Assembly: GCA_903828665.1 (NCBI GenBank)
Contig: CAIKMZ010000078.1
Coordinates: 1-64,000 of the forward strand
Reading direction: 5' to 3'
Length of the DNA: 64,000 nucleotides
DNA from: an uncultured beta proteobacterium
GTDB taxonomy: Bacteria; Pseudomonadota; Gammaproteobacteria; Burkholderiales; Burkholderiaceae_C
How positions within the stretch are numbered: position 1 is the first letter of the stretch; each line of letters begins with the position of its first letter. The notes under the pieces were generated by a model. It made no database searches and was not told the origin of the DNA. It saw nothing but the letters and a program-made list of their open reading frames with translations. Below are positions 17,063 through 27,148 of this stretch, in pieces. Position numbers and translations under genes: made by a program.

Positions 17063-18514
17063 TCAAACCGCATGCTTGCCGGCTTCGGCGACAAAACGCA
17101 CATTGAACCGCGCACCCGGCGGTTGATGGCCGGGTCGGGTGTCTTCCACGGCGACGGTGGCGTCGTGCAGGTAGGCAATCTCCATCACGATGCGCAAGCC
17201 CAGGCCCGAGCCATCGACTTCGGTTCCCAGGGCGCGATAGAACGGCTGGAAGATCAGCTCGCGTTCGGCCACGGGGACACCAGGGCCGGAGTCTTCCACC
17301 TGCAGCACCAGCGTCTTGCCGAAGGGATCGGTCAGCACGCGCGCCGTGATCACGCCGGGCTTCTCGGCGCTTGATGGCGTGTAGTTGATGGCGTTGTCGA
17401 CCAGGTTGCGGATCAACTCCTTGAGCAGCGTGGGGTTGCCGGCGAGCCGCCCGCCATCGGCGCCCGGCTGCGTGCCTTCGAAGCCCAGATCGATGTGCTT
17501 TTCGATCGCGCGCGGCACGCAATCGCGCACCACCGAGATGGTGAGCTCGGCCAGATCGCAGCTCACGCGCGGCATCGCCGAGCCGCTGCTCTCGGCGCGC
17601 GCCAATGCCAGCAACTGGTTGACCGTGTGCGTGGCCCGGATGCTGGAGCGCCCGATCTGGCGCAGCGATTGTTTGAGTTCTTCGGTATTGGCGCCCTCGC
17701 GCTGTGCCAGATCCGCCTGCATGCGCAGGCCGGCCAGCGGCGTCTTGAGCTGGTGCGCGGCGTCGGCCAGGAAGCGCTTCTGCGTGGCGATCGACTCCTT
17801 GAGCCGCATCAGAAGGTCATTGACCGAGGACACCAGCGGCACAACCTCGAGCGGAACCGCCTGCGCATCGATCGGACTCAGGTCATCGGGTTTACGTGCG
17901 CGAATCCGCTCTTCGAGCCGGTTCAGCGGTTTGATGGCCTGCACCAGGGCCAGCCACACCAGCAGCACCGCCAGCGGCAGGATGACGAACTGCGGCAGCA
18001 TCACGCCCTTGACAATTTCCGTCGCCAACACGGAGCGTTTCTCCATGGTTTCGGCCACCTGCACCAGCGCCGGTCGGGCGTTGGGCAATGTCAGCTTGAC
18101 CCAGGTGTAGGCGATCTTGACGTCGACGCCGTGGACTTCGGCATCGCGCAACCGGACTTCACCAAAGAAAGGCTCTTCCTCGACGGCCGGCAAGGGCAAA
18201 TCATGCTCGCCGCTGAGAAACTCGCCCTGCGCGCCCAGCACCTGGTAATACACGGTATCGGAGTCATCGGCGCGCAGCAGCTCGCGCGCCGGCAGCGGCA
18301 GATTGAACTGGACCCGGTTGTTGCTGACGCTGACCAGCTGCGCCAGCGCGCTGGCGTTGTACTCAAGCGCCCGGTCAAACGGCTTGCCCGCGATGCTCTG
18401 CGCAACCAGCCAGGTCAGCACCAGGCTGATCGGCCATAGCAGCAGCATCGGCGTGAGCATCCAGTCCAGGATTTCCCCGAACAGCGAACGCTGCTCCTGG
18501 TGAAAGATGTTCAC
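17063..18514 (-). CDS. Sensor histidine kinase, TctE-like
   Basis: A histidine kinase of about 483 residues with two transmembrane helices bracketing a periplasmic 2CSK-N-type domain, as in TctE. The phosphoacceptor box is ADAAHQLKTPLAGLR, the N box is IRNLVDNAINY, and the ATP-lid motifs DSGPGVP and GSGLGLRIV are intact. I use the GTG start at 18514 because it overlaps the regulator's TGA stop as GTGA, the usual coupling; a TTG at 18535 is an alternative. In known systems TctDE controls tricarboxylate uptake genes, but no tctCBA transporter is in this window, so the target is open. Confidence 0.85.
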   Translation of the reverse strand: MNIFHQEQRSLFGEILDWMLTPMLLLWPISLVLTWLVAQSIAGKPFDRALEYNASALAQLVSVSNNRVQFNLPLPARELLRADDSDTVYYQVLGAQGEFLSGEHDLPLPAVEEEPFFGEVRLRDAEVHGVDVKIAYTWVKLTLPNARPALVQVAETMEKRSVLATEIVKGVMLPQFVILPLAVLLVWLALVQAIKPLNRLEERIRARKPDDLSPIDAQAVPLEVVPLVSSVNDLLMRLKESIATQKRFLADAAHQLKTPLAGLRMQADLAQREGANTEELKQSLRQIGRSSIRATHTVNQLLALARAESSGSAMPRVSCDLAELTISVVRDCVPRAIEKHIDLGFEGTQPGADGGRLAGNPTLLKELIRNLVDNAINYTPSSAEKPGVITARVLTDPFGKTLVLQVEDSGPGVPVAERELIFQPFYRALGTEVDGSGLGLRIVMEIAYLHDATVAVEDTRPGHQPPGARFNVRFVAEAGKHAV

Positions 18515-19185
18515 CCTGGGATTTTTTCCAGACAATAGCCCAGGCCGCGCACGGTGGCGATGCGCACCGGTCCTTTTTCGATCTTCTTGCGCAAGCGGTG
18601 GATGTAGACCTCGATCGCGTTGTTGCTGACCTCTTCACCCCATTCGCACAGGCGTTCCACCAACTGGTCCTTGCTGACCAGGCGCCCGGCGCGCTGCAGC
18701 AAGACCTCGAGCAGGCCCAGCTCGCGCGCCGAGAGTTCGATCATGACGCCGTCGATGGTGGCAACGCGACCCGACTGATCGTAGATCAGCGGCCCGTGCT
18801 TGATCGTGCTGCTGGCCGTTCCCATGCCGCGCCGGCCCAGGGCGCGCACGCGCGCTTCGAGCTCCTGCAGGCTGAACGGCTTGGCCATGTAATCGTCGGC
18901 GCCATAGTCCAGCCCTTTGACGCGCTCTTCGACGCTGTCGGCGGCGGTCAGGATCAGCACCGGCAGGGAGGAACCGCGCGCGCGCAGTTTTTTCAGCACC
19001 TCCAGGCCATGCATTTTGGGCAGTCCCAGATCCAGAATCACCAGATCGAACTCGGTGTTGGTCATGAGCGCGGCGTCGGCCTCGGTCCCGCTGGCCACGT
19101 GATCGACAGCGGCACCCGAACTGCGCAGCGTGCGCAGCAGGCCATCGGCGAGGACCTGGTCATCTTCAACAATCAGAATTCGCAT
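18511..19185 (-). CDS. OmpR-family response regulator, TctD-like
   Basis: A 224-residue receiver plus winged-helix regulator. The acidic pocket (VEDD), phosphoacceptor aspartate in LVILDLGLPKMHG and lysine in MAKPFSLQELEAR are present, and the output domain ends in TVRGLGYCLEK. It starts at 19185, where GGAGA stands at normal spacing; an upstream TTG is less likely. It is the first gene of a coupled regulator-kinase pair. About 100 bases of non-coding DNA separate it from the marR stop. Confidence 0.87.
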   Translation of the reverse strand: MRILIVEDDQVLADGLLRTLRSSGAAVDHVASGTEADAALMTNTEFDLVILDLGLPKMHGLEVLKKLRARGSSLPVLILTAADSVEERVKGLDYGADDYMAKPFSLQELEARVRALGRRGMGTASSTIKHGPLIYDQSGRVATIDGVMIELSARELGLLEVLLQRAGRLVSKDQLVERLCEWGEEVSNNAIEVYIHRLRKKIEKGPVRIATVRGLGYCLEKIPG

Positions 19186-19287
19186 GTCTGTCTCCAATCT
19201 GGGCGAAAGCCGGCGACGGCGCTCTTTTTTGGTCCATTCTAGGCGGCGCCTGTCGAATCAGCCCGGCGCCGGTGCCAACACGGTTCC

Positions 19288-19770
19288 TCAGGCAGCATAC
19301 GCCTCCAGACCGATGGCCACCACGGTGGCCACCTCCGGTCCGACCGCGGCCTTGAACTCGGCCTCAGCCTGGGCCACGGCCTGGCCGAAGGCCTGCAACC
19401 AGCTCAATCCGACCGGGGTGAAGACGATGCGGCGCGCGCGTGCATCGTGGGCGTCGTCGGAGCGGCTTACCAGGCCCCAGGCCTCGCACTCCTGCACCAG
19501 TTTGCCCATGGCCTGCTTGCTGACATTGGCGCGCCGCGCCAGTTCCGTCAGGCGCGAGCCTCCGAGCGCCAGATGACGGGTGATGTGGATGTGCGAAGCC
19601 GTCAGCCGGCCGCGCGCGGCCAGATTGGACAGCGCCAGCGGCACCTCGTCGTTGCGCGCCATCAGGGCCAGGACCCGGGCATCGAAGCGCTGCTGGGCAT
19701 GCCCTAGCCAGTAGCCCAGATGGGCCTCGCGCCAGCCCAACTTGCGGTCATTGGAGGTGTTTTCGGTCAT
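19288..19770 (-). CDS. MarR-family transcriptional regulator
   Basis: A 160-residue winged-helix regulator. The core reads SRLTELARRANVSKQAMGKLVQ (quoted as LTELARRANVSKQAMGKLV), a typical MarR recognition region, followed by a wing with DARARRIVFTPVG. It is divergent from recA. The 142-base gap is strikingly AT-rich for this genome and holds TAGT/ACTA half-sites that could be its own operator. Its ligand and targets are not evident. Confidence 0.85.
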   Translation of the reverse strand: MTENTSNDRKLGWREAHLGYWLGHAQQRFDARVLALMARNDEVPLALSNLAARGRLTASHIHITRHLALGGSRLTELARRANVSKQAMGKLVQECEAWGLVSRSDDAHDARARRIVFTPVGLSWLQAFGQAVAQAEAEFKAAVGPEVATVVAIGLEAYAA

Positions 19771-19775
19771 GACGA

Positions 19776-19850
19776 AAATAGTAAACTAAATTGACTAAAA
19801 AAGTAGATTGTAGATTTCAATACTTCCACTAAACTACTGTCTAAGCATCC
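19776..19850. promoter_or_regulatory. AT-rich divergent control region between marR and recA
   Basis: This stretch is far richer in A and T than its surroundings. It carries several TAGT/ACTA half-sites, including TAGTAAACTA at 19779-19788, and a TTGACT at 19791-19796 that resembles a -35 element for rightward transcription. I cannot pick a matching -10 with confidence. MarR autoregulation and one end of the recA promoter are the likely contents. Confidence 0.35.
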
Positions 19851-19853
19851 AGC

Positions 19854-19869
19854 CTGTTGTTAAAAACAG
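19854..19869. promoter_or_regulatory. LexA (SOS) box upstream of recA
   Basis: CTGTTGTTAAAAACAG is an exact CTGT-N8-ACAG LexA-type site. It lies 44 bases before the recA start codon, where SOS control of recA is expected. LexA should block recA transcription until DNA damage. Confidence 0.85.
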
Positions 19870-19912
19870 AACTTGCACCCAATCCAAACCATTGCCATTC
19901 AAGGAGAATTTC

Positions 19913-21019
19913 ATGGACGCACCCGTCAAAACCCCAACCCCCGCCAACAGCGAAAAAGCCAAGGCCCTGCAGGTTGCCCTGGCGCAAATCGAGAAGCAGT
20001 TCGGCAAGGGCACCATCATGCGTCTGGGCGAGGGCGAGGTCATTGAAGACATCCAGGTCGTCTCGACCGGCTCGCTCGGCCTGGACATCGCCCTGGGCGT
20101 CGGCGGCCTGCCGCGCGGACGGGTGGTCGAGATCTACGGCCCGGAATCGTCGGGCAAGACCACGCTCACCTTGCAGGTGATTGCCGAGATGCAAAAAGTG
20201 GGTGGCCAATGCGCCTTCATCGACGCCGAGCACGCGCTGGACATCCAGTACGCGCAAAACCTTGGCGTCAACCTGCAGGACCTGCTGATCAGCCAGCCCG
20301 ATACCGGCGAGCAGGCGCTGGAGATTGTGGACGGCTTGGTGCGCTCGGGCGCAGTCGATTTGATCGTGGTCGACTCGGTCGCCGCGCTGACGCCGAAGGC
20401 CGAACTCGAAGGCGAAATGGGCGACTCACTGCCGGGCCTGCAGGCGCGCCTCATGAGCCAGGCGCTGCGCAAGCTGACGGCCCACATCAAGAAGACCAAC
20501 TGCATGGTCATCTTCATCAACCAGATCCGCATGAAGATCGGCGTCATGTTCGGCTCGCCCGAAACCACCACCGGCGGCAATGCGCTCAAGTTCTACGCCT
20601 CGGTGCGCCTGGACATCCGCCGCACCGGCACCATCAAGAAGGGCGACGAGGCGATCGGCAACGAAACCAAGGTCAAGGTCGTCAAGAACAAGGTCGCGCC
20701 TCCGTTCAAGACGGCCGAGTTCGACATCCTGTTCGGTGAGGGCATCAGCCGCCAGGGCGAAATCATCGACATGGGCGTGACGGCCAACATCCTGGACAAG
20801 TCGGGCGCCTGGTACGCCTACAACGGCGAGAAGATCGGCCAGGGTCGCGACAATGCGCGCGAGTTCCTGCGCGAAAACCCCGAGCTGTCGCATGAAATCG
20901 AAAACAAGGTGCGTGCATCTCTGGGCATTCCGCTGCTGCCGGAGGTCGAGGCGGCCGAACCTGAGGTCAAGACCAAGGCCGCCAGCAAGAAGGCGGCCAA
21001 GGAAGTCGGACTCGATTGA
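19913..21019 (+). CDS. recA: Recombinase RecA
   Basis: This is the strand-exchange ATPase and LexA co-protease. The 368-residue product has the Walker A motif GPESSGKT at residues 76-83, the VVDSVAAL Walker B, and the [21 protein letters not shown]2 region (quoted in part: [17 protein letters not shown]). AAGGAG seven bases before 19913 fixes the start. A LexA box lies upstream and recX lies 12 bases downstream, the usual SOS arrangement. The lysine/alanine-rich C terminus ([15 protein letters not shown]) is normal for the group. Confidence 0.98.
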   Translation: MDAPVKTPTPANSEKAKALQVALAQIEKQFGKGTIMRLGEGEVIEDIQVVSTGSLGLDIALGVGGLPRGRVVEIYGPESSGKTTLTLQVIAEMQKVGGQCAFIDAEHALDIQYAQNLGVNLQDLLISQPDTGEQALEIVDGLVRSGAVDLIVVDSVAALTPKAELEGEMGDSLPGLQARLMSQALRKLTAHIKKTNCMVIFINQIRMKIGVMFGSPETTTGGNALKFYASVRLDIRRTGTIKKGDEAIGNETKVKVVKNKVAPPFKTAEFDILFGEGISRQGEIIDMGVTANILDKSGAWYAYNGEKIGQGRDNAREFLRENPELSHEIENKVRASLGIPLLPEVEAAEPEVKTKAASKKAAKEVGLD

Positions 21020-21031
21020 ACCCAACGCGCC

Positions 21032-21481
21032 GTGTCCTTCGCGCAACCCTCGCTCAAAGGCCGCGCCTTGCGTCTGCTCAGCGGCCGCGAGCACTCACGC
21101 GCTGAACTTGAGCGCAAGCTCAAATCGTTCGAGGAAGAGCCCGGCGCGCTGGCGCGCGCGCTCGACGAACTGCAGGCCAAGGGTTTCATCAGCGAGCAGC
21201 GGGTGATCGAGTCGGTGCTTCATCGCCGCGCCGCCAAGCTGGGCAGCACGCGCATCGAGCGGGAGTTGCAGGACAAGGGCCTGGAGCCCGACGCGATCAG
21301 CGCGGCGCTAGCGACGCTGAAAGCGACCGAACTGGAGCGGGCCCAGGCGGTCTGGCAAAAGAAATTCGGTGCGCCACCGGCCAATGCCCAGGAGGCCGCG
21401 CGTCAGATGCGCTTTCTGGCCACGCGCGGCTTTGGCGCCGACGTGATCCGGCGCGCGGTCAAAGGCCCAGCATCAGACTGA
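21032..21481 (+). CDS. recX: Regulatory protein RecX
   Basis: RecX binds RecA filaments and tempers their activity. The 149-residue protein shows the tandem three-helix repeats of the family: [19 protein letters not shown], then [18 protein letters not shown], and a C-terminal [18 protein letters not shown]. It starts with GTG at 21032, 12 bases after recA, and should be co-transcribed. Its 3-prime end overlaps the convergent argC end by 23 bases. Confidence 0.92.
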   Translation: MSFAQPSLKGRALRLLSGREHSRAELERKLKSFEEEPGALARALDELQAKGFISEQRVIESVLHRRAAKLGSTRIERELQDKGLEPDAISAALATLKATELERAQAVWQKKFGAPPANAQEAARQMRFLATRGFGADVIRRAVKGPASD

Positions 21482-22394
21482 GGTTCTGCACGGCTGCACC
21501 ACTGGCGCCCTTGCCCAGATTGTCAAGCCGCGCCACCAGCACGGCGTGATGAAAGCTGTCTGCGGCATCCTGATTGGAGAACACGCGCAGCTCCATCTTG
21601 TTGCTGCCCACCAGCGCGAGTGCATCGAGCTTGTTGTCGGCGGTGGCCGGCTCGACGCTGACCCAGGTGCTGCCCGCATAGTGCCTGCTCAGCGCATCGT
21701 GCAGATCCCGTGCGCTGGGATGCCCCGGCAACAGGTCCAGGTCCAGCGGCAGTTGCACCAGCATTCCCTGCCGGAAATTGCCAACGGCCGGAACAAATAC
21801 AGGACGGCGCACCAGACCGCTGTACTTCATGATCTCGGGCAGGTGCTTGTGCTTCAGGCCCAGGCCATACAGTTCGAAGGCTGGGGCCTGACCCTGTTCA
21901 TAGGCTTCGATCATGGTCCGCCCACCGCCCGAGTACCCGCTGACGGCCGGCAGGGTGAGCGGAAAGTTCGGCGGGATCAAGCCGGCATCGACCAAGGGAC
22001 GGATCAGCGCGATGGCGCCGGTCGCGTAGCAGCCGGGGTTGGCCACGCGGCGCGATGCGGCGACCCGTTGCTGCTGCCCGGCAACCAGTTCGGGGAAACC
22101 GAAGACCCAGCCCGGCGCGGTGCGATGCGCCGTCGATGCGTCGATGATCTTGGGACCGGCCTGACCGGTTTCCCGTGCCATGGCGTCGATCGCTGCCACC
22201 GATTCGATCGCGGCCTCGTCATGCAGGCAGAGCACGACCAGATCGACCTGCGCCATCAACTGCCGTTTGGCAGCGGCGTCCTTGCGCAGCTCCGGGGCGA
22301 TGCTGACCAGTTCAATGCCAGGCATCATCTGCAGGCGTTCCCGAATCTGCAAACCGGTGGTTCCCGCCTCGCCGTCAATGAATATTTTGTGCAT
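21459..22394 (-). CDS. argC: N-acetyl-gamma-glutamyl-phosphate reductase, short type
   Basis: This enzyme carries out the third step of arginine synthesis, reducing N-acetyl-glutamyl-phosphate with NADPH. The 311-residue length fits the short (type 2) ArgC group. The N-terminal nucleotide motif is [17 protein letters not shown], and the active-site cysteine is C122 in NPGCYATG. The [11 protein letters not shown] and LKHKHLPEI segments are also typical. It stands alone, divergent from sucC and overlapping recX end to end. Confidence 0.93.
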   Translation of the reverse strand: MHKIFIDGEAGTTGLQIRERLQMMPGIELVSIAPELRKDAAAKRQLMAQVDLVVLCLHDEAAIESVAAIDAMARETGQAGPKIIDASTAHRTAPGWVFGFPELVAGQQQRVAASRRVANPGCYATGAIALIRPLVDAGLIPPNFPLTLPAVSGYSGGGRTMIEAYEQGQAPAFELYGLGLKHKHLPEIMKYSGLVRRPVFVPAVGNFRQGMLVQLPLDLDLLPGHPSARDLHDALSRHYAGSTWVSVEPATADNKLDALALVGSNKMELRVFSNQDAADSFHHAVLVARLDNLGKGASGAAVQNLSLMLGL

Positions 22395-22554
22395 GGTTAA
22401 TCTCTGTCAAACACCTCGAATCTGCGGCGTAAGACTGGTAAAAGTTTGGTGCGTTGCAGCATGATACAGTTCAAGGCTGTGTTGTCCAGTGCCTGCCCCG
22501 GGCGGTCAAGCTTCGAGGCCGGAGAAAAAACCATTCACTCCTGAGAGCGTCCTC

Positions 22555-23718
<1,164 letters not shown>

Positions 23719-23783
23719 TACTTTGTTGGACCGAGAACCGCTGCACACAGCCAGCCAACTCTGCCCTGAACTGAAAGTGAATC

Positions 23784-24677
23784 ATGTCCATTCTCATCAA
23801 TAAAGACACCAAGGTCATCACCCAAGGCATCACCGGCAAGACCGGTCAGTTCCACACCGAGAAGTGCCAGGAATATGCCAATGGCAAGAACTGTTTCGTT
23901 GCCGGCGTGAACCCGAAGAAGGCCGGCGAGTCGATCTTCAACATCCCGATCTTTGCCTCGGTCAAGGACGCGGCCAAGGAAACCGGCGCCACGGTTTCGG
24001 TCATCTACGTGCCGCCGGCGGGCGCTGCGGCCGCCATCTGGGAAGCAGTCGAGGCCGACCTGGACCTGGCGATCTGCATCACCGAAGGCATTCCAGTGCG
24101 CGACATGCTCGAAGTGCGCAACAAAATGCGCGCCAAGGAAGCGGCCGGCGGCAAGAAGACCCTGCTGCTCGGTCCGAACTGCCCGGGTGTGATCACGCCC
24201 GACGAGATCAAGATCGGCATCATGCCCGGCCACATCCACCGCAAGGGCCGCATCGGTGTCGTCTCGCGCTCGGGCACGCTGACCTATGAAGCCGTGGCGC
24301 AGCTGACCGAAATCGGCCTGGGCCAGTCCACTGCGGTGGGCATTGGCGGCGACCCGATCAACGGCCTCAAGCACATCGACATCATGCGTGCCTTCAACGA
24401 CGACCCCGACACCGATGCCGTCATCATGATCGGCGAGATCGGCGGACCGGACGAAGCCGAAGCAGCGCGCTGGTGCAAGCTCAACATGAAGAAGCCCATC
24501 GTCGGCTTCATCGCCGGCGTGACCGCGCCGGCCGGCAAGCGCATGGGTCATGCCGGCGCCCTGATCTCGGGCGGCGCCGACACCGCGGATGCGAAGCTGG
24601 CCGTGATGGAAGAGTGCGGCTTCAAGATCACGCGTGATCCGTCCGAAATGGCGAAACTGCTCAAAGCCCTGCTGTAA
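23784..24677 (+). CDS. sucD: Succinyl-CoA synthetase (ADP-forming), alpha subunit
   Basis: This subunit binds CoA and carries the phospho-histidine. The 297-residue product has the CoA-binding region TKVITQGITGKTGQFH, the LLGPNCPGVITP segment, and the active histidine near residue 256 in GHAGALISGGADTA. It forms an operon with sucC, which a strong stem-loop ends about 50 bases downstream. Confidence 0.97.
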   Translation: MSILINKDTKVITQGITGKTGQFHTEKCQEYANGKNCFVAGVNPKKAGESIFNIPIFASVKDAAKETGATVSVIYVPPAGAAAAIWEAVEADLDLAICITEGIPVRDMLEVRNKMRAKEAAGGKKTLLLGPNCPGVITPDEIKIGIMPGHIHRKGRIGVVSRSGTLTYEAVAQLTEIGLGQSTAVGIGGDPINGLKHIDIMRAFNDDPDTDAVIMIGEIGGPDEAEAARWCKLNMKKPIVGFIAGVTAPAGKRMGHAGALISGGADTADAKLAVMEECGFKITRDPSEMAKLLKALL

Positions 24678-24729
24678 ACAAGACGGCCAACTGTCCGGCC
24701 CGCCACGCCGCTGGACAACCCGGAAAAAG

Positions 24730-24762
24730 GCGCTCCAAACCATGTGTTTTGAGCGCTTTTTT
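24730..24762 (+). terminator. Rho-independent terminator after sucCD
   Basis: GCGCTC (24730-24735) pairs with GAGCGC (24751-24756), extended by partial pairing of the CAAA and TTTG inner bases. A run of six T follows (24757-24762). A matching A-run on the left side means it could also work leftward. The ribosome-binding site of the next gene begins only about a dozen bases later. Confidence 0.8.
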
Positions 24763-24786
24763 CATTACTGAACCAGGAGAATGCCG

Positions 24787-25479
24787 ATGCAATGGCTGCA
24801 GAGTCTGGATTTCTGGATTGGTCTGCTCAAGATCGTCTGGATCAACATCATCCTGTCGGGTGACAACGCCGTGGTGATTGCGCTGGCGGCCCGCTCCCTG
24901 CCGGCACAGCAACAAAAGAAAGCCATCGTCTGGGGCTCCGGCGCCGCAGTGATCCTGCGCATTGCCTTGACCGTGGTGGCCGCCAAACTGCTGGAATTGT
25001 CTTTCCTGCAGATCGCCGGTGGTCTGCTGCTGCTGTGGATCGGCGCGCAATTGCTCAGCGATGAGGATGAGGGCGAGGGACACAGCAGGGAACACGGCAG
25101 TCTCATGGCGGCGGTGCGGACCATCCTGGTTGCCGATCTGATCATGAGCATGGACAACGTCATTGCTGTGGCCGCCGCCGCCAAGGGCAATCTGACCTTG
25201 CTGATTCTGGGGCTGGCGATCAGCATCCCGCTGGTGATCTTCGGCAGCACGCTGATGATCAAGCTGATGGAGCGCTTCCCCCTGATCGTGACCGTGGGCG
25301 CCGGACTGATCGGCTGGGTCGGGGGCGAGACCATCGTCAGTGACGTGGCGCTCAAGGGCGTTCTGGCAGCAAACCCCTGGCTGCATTACGCCGGTGCGGC
25401 GGCGGGTGCCGCGCTGGTCCTGGGTTGGGGGCGCCTGATGCACAGTCGGCACAAGACAGACCCGCAATCCACTGCCTGA
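24787..25479 (+). CDS. TerC-family integral membrane protein (YjbE-like)
   Basis: A 230-residue protein with about six to seven transmembrane helices. Two related acidic motifs, LSGDNAVVIALAAR near residue 21 and MSMDNVIAVAAAAKG near residue 117, are the hallmark of the TerC/YjbE group, whose members include manganese exporters such as MeeF/MeeY. I choose the second ATG (24787) because AGGAG is seven bases away, while the first ATG (24781) is only one base after it. The sucD terminator stands just upstream, so its promoter must lie within or near that hairpin, or it is served by read-through. Confidence 0.85.
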   Translation: MQWLQSLDFWIGLLKIVWINIILSGDNAVVIALAARSLPAQQQKKAIVWGSGAAVILRIALTVVAAKLLELSFLQIAGGLLLLWIGAQLLSDEDEGEGHSREHGSLMAAVRTILVADLIMSMDNVIAVAAAAKGNLTLLILGLAISIPLVIFGSTLMIKLMERFPLIVTVGAGLIGWVGGETIVSDVALKGVLAANPWLHYAGAAAGAALVLGWGRLMHSRHKTDPQSTA

Positions 25480-25596
25480 ACTTTCGCAATCCCGGCAATG
25501 CGCGAAGCACTTGACTTGATGCGGCGCGGCCTTTGAGTTGGCGGCGGCATGATCGGTCAACACGGCCGTCGACTTGGCGCTACAGTCCCATACACG

Positions 25597-26385
25597 ATGA
25601 ATTACACATTTTGCTCACGAACCCACCCAGGACGGGTCCGCGAGAACAACGAAGACTCGGTGGCGATTGACGAGGTGGCGCAATTGGCCGTCCTCGCCGA
25701 CGGCATGGGCGGCTACAACGCCGGCGAGGTTGCCAGCGCAATGGCCACCGGCTTGATCCAGGTCGAGTTGAGCCAGGCGCTGTCGCAGGCCGATGAGCAA
25801 ACCCCCATCGCCACCATCAGCCGCGCGGTGCAGGCCTGCGTCAGTCACGCCAATCGGGCGATTTTCGACGCTGCCCGCGCCAACGCTCACTACACCGGCA
25901 TGGGAACCACGCTGGTGCTGGTGGTCTTTCGAGCACAGCGCCTGCTGGTGGGTCATATCGGCGACTCCCGCTGCTACCGCCTGCGCGACGGCGAGCTCCG
26001 GCAGATCACCCGGGACCATTCCTTGTTGCAGGATCAGATTGATGCCGGCTGGCTGACGCCGTCGCAGGCCGCCAGTTCGCCCATCCGCAATCTCGTGACC
26101 CGGGCCATGGGCGTGGAGGACAACGTCCTGCTCGATCTGCGCGAACTTCCGGTGCAGCCCGGAGACCTCTATTTGCTGTGCTCGGACGGGCTTTCCGACA
26201 TGCTCGAGGATGGGGCAATGGCGAAGATCTTGCGCCAGAATGCGACATTGGCTCAGATGGCGGATGAGCTGGTGACCATGGCCAATGAAAATGGCGGACG
26301 CGACAACATATCTGTCGTGTTGGCACGTGCTGGTGGTCAACCCGAAAAGCCGCGGTTAATATCGCGTTGGCTTGGAAAACAATAA
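25597..26385 (+). CDS. PP2C-family serine/threonine phosphatase
   Basis: A 262-residue metal-dependent phosphatase (PPM/Stp1 type). The metal motifs are all present: RVRENNEDSVAID, LADGMGGYNAGEVAS, HIGDSRCYRLRDGEL, CSDGLSDML and GRDNISVVLA. No membrane helix or signal peptide is seen. It begins the PP2C, FHA and GAF-ATPase gene series, with 45 bases to the FHA gene. A protein kinase partner is missing from the window, so the phosphorylated substrate is unknown; the neighbouring FHA protein or its binding target is the natural guess. Confidence 0.92.
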   Translation: MNYTFCSRTHPGRVRENNEDSVAIDEVAQLAVLADGMGGYNAGEVASAMATGLIQVELSQALSQADEQTPIATISRAVQACVSHANRAIFDAARANAHYTGMGTTLVLVVFRAQRLLVGHIGDSRCYRLRDGELRQITRDHSLLQDQIDAGWLTPSQAASSPIRNLVTRAMGVEDNVLLDLRELPVQPGDLYLLCSDGLSDMLEDGAMAKILRQNATLAQMADELVTMANENGGRDNISVVLARAGGQPEKPRLISRWLGKQ

Positions 26386-26430
26386 TCTGATGAAATCTGC
26401 AATGGCAAATCTCAGCAACAGGAGTCGGTC

Positions 26431-27096
26431 ATGCCGAAAATGATTGTGTCGATCGACGGGGTTGTGATCAGGGAAGTCCAGTTGACGAAAGACCGGACCA
26501 CCCTGGGTCGACGCCCGTACAACGACATCGTGATTGACAATCTGGCGGTCAGCGGCGAGCACGCCCTGCTGCAAATGTCGGGCAATCAGGTCCATCTGGA
26601 AGACCTCAACAGCACCAATGGCACGTACGTCAATGGCAAGGTCATCAAGAAGCAGCTGCTGCAAAACGGAGACACCATTGAGGTCGGCAAGTACCAGATC
26701 AAGTTCATCGACGGGCCGGTGAGCACAAGCCCGGAGCAAAAGGAAGCGGTCAAAGCCGATTCGAACGCAGCGGCAGAGTCTGCTGCGTCGGACATGCAGA
26801 CGAACTTCGCGACCATACCCGGCGAGCCCGATGCCTTGCAGGCCTCGATCAGGGTCTTGTCCGGTGTCGCCGCCGGCCGCGAAGTGGCATTGACCAAGGT
26901 GGTGACCACCATCGGCAAACCCGGCATCGCCATTGCCGCCATCACGCGCCGCGACAACGGGTTTGTCATTCACCATGTCGAAGGAGCAGATATTCCGGTA
27001 CTCAACGGTAACCTGATCGGCGCGGAACCCGTGATCCTGAGAAACGGTGATCTGATCGGACTGGCAGGCATCCAGATGCAATTTGTCACCGCCTGA
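26431..27096 (+). CDS. FHA-domain protein with a second, degenerate FHA-like half
   Basis: A 221-residue protein. Residues about 5-92 form a clear FHA phospho-threonine-binding domain with TLGRRPYNDIVID, SGEH and LNSTNGTYVNG. After a charged linker, residues about 135-221 repeat the same outline (VTTIGKPGIAIAAITRRDN, then VLNGNLIGAEPVILRNGDLIGL) without the SxxH and NGT signatures, so this half probably does not bind phosphopeptides. It lies between the PP2C and ATPase genes on the same strand and could link phosphorylation state to the ATPase. A good AGGAGTCGG ribosome-binding site precedes the start. Confidence 0.88.
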   Translation: MPKMIVSIDGVVIREVQLTKDRTTLGRRPYNDIVIDNLAVSGEHALLQMSGNQVHLEDLNSTNGTYVNGKVIKKQLLQNGDTIEVGKYQIKFIDGPVSTSPEQKEAVKADSNAAAESAASDMQTNFATIPGEPDALQASIRVLSGVAAGREVALTKVVTTIGKPGIAIAAITRRDNGFVIHHVEGADIPVLNGNLIGAEPVILRNGDLIGLAGIQMQFVTA

Positions 27097-27148
27097 GCGG
27101 CAGGCCGGTTCACAGTCGCCGCTTGCAGATGCATCAGGAGTCCTTCTT

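Noticed and set aside
24678..24786. Possible manganese (yybP-ykoY) riboswitch before the TerC-family gene
   Set aside because: Such riboswitches precede many TerC genes, but the gap is too short. It is filled by the sucD terminator, and I do not see the conserved aptamer bases.
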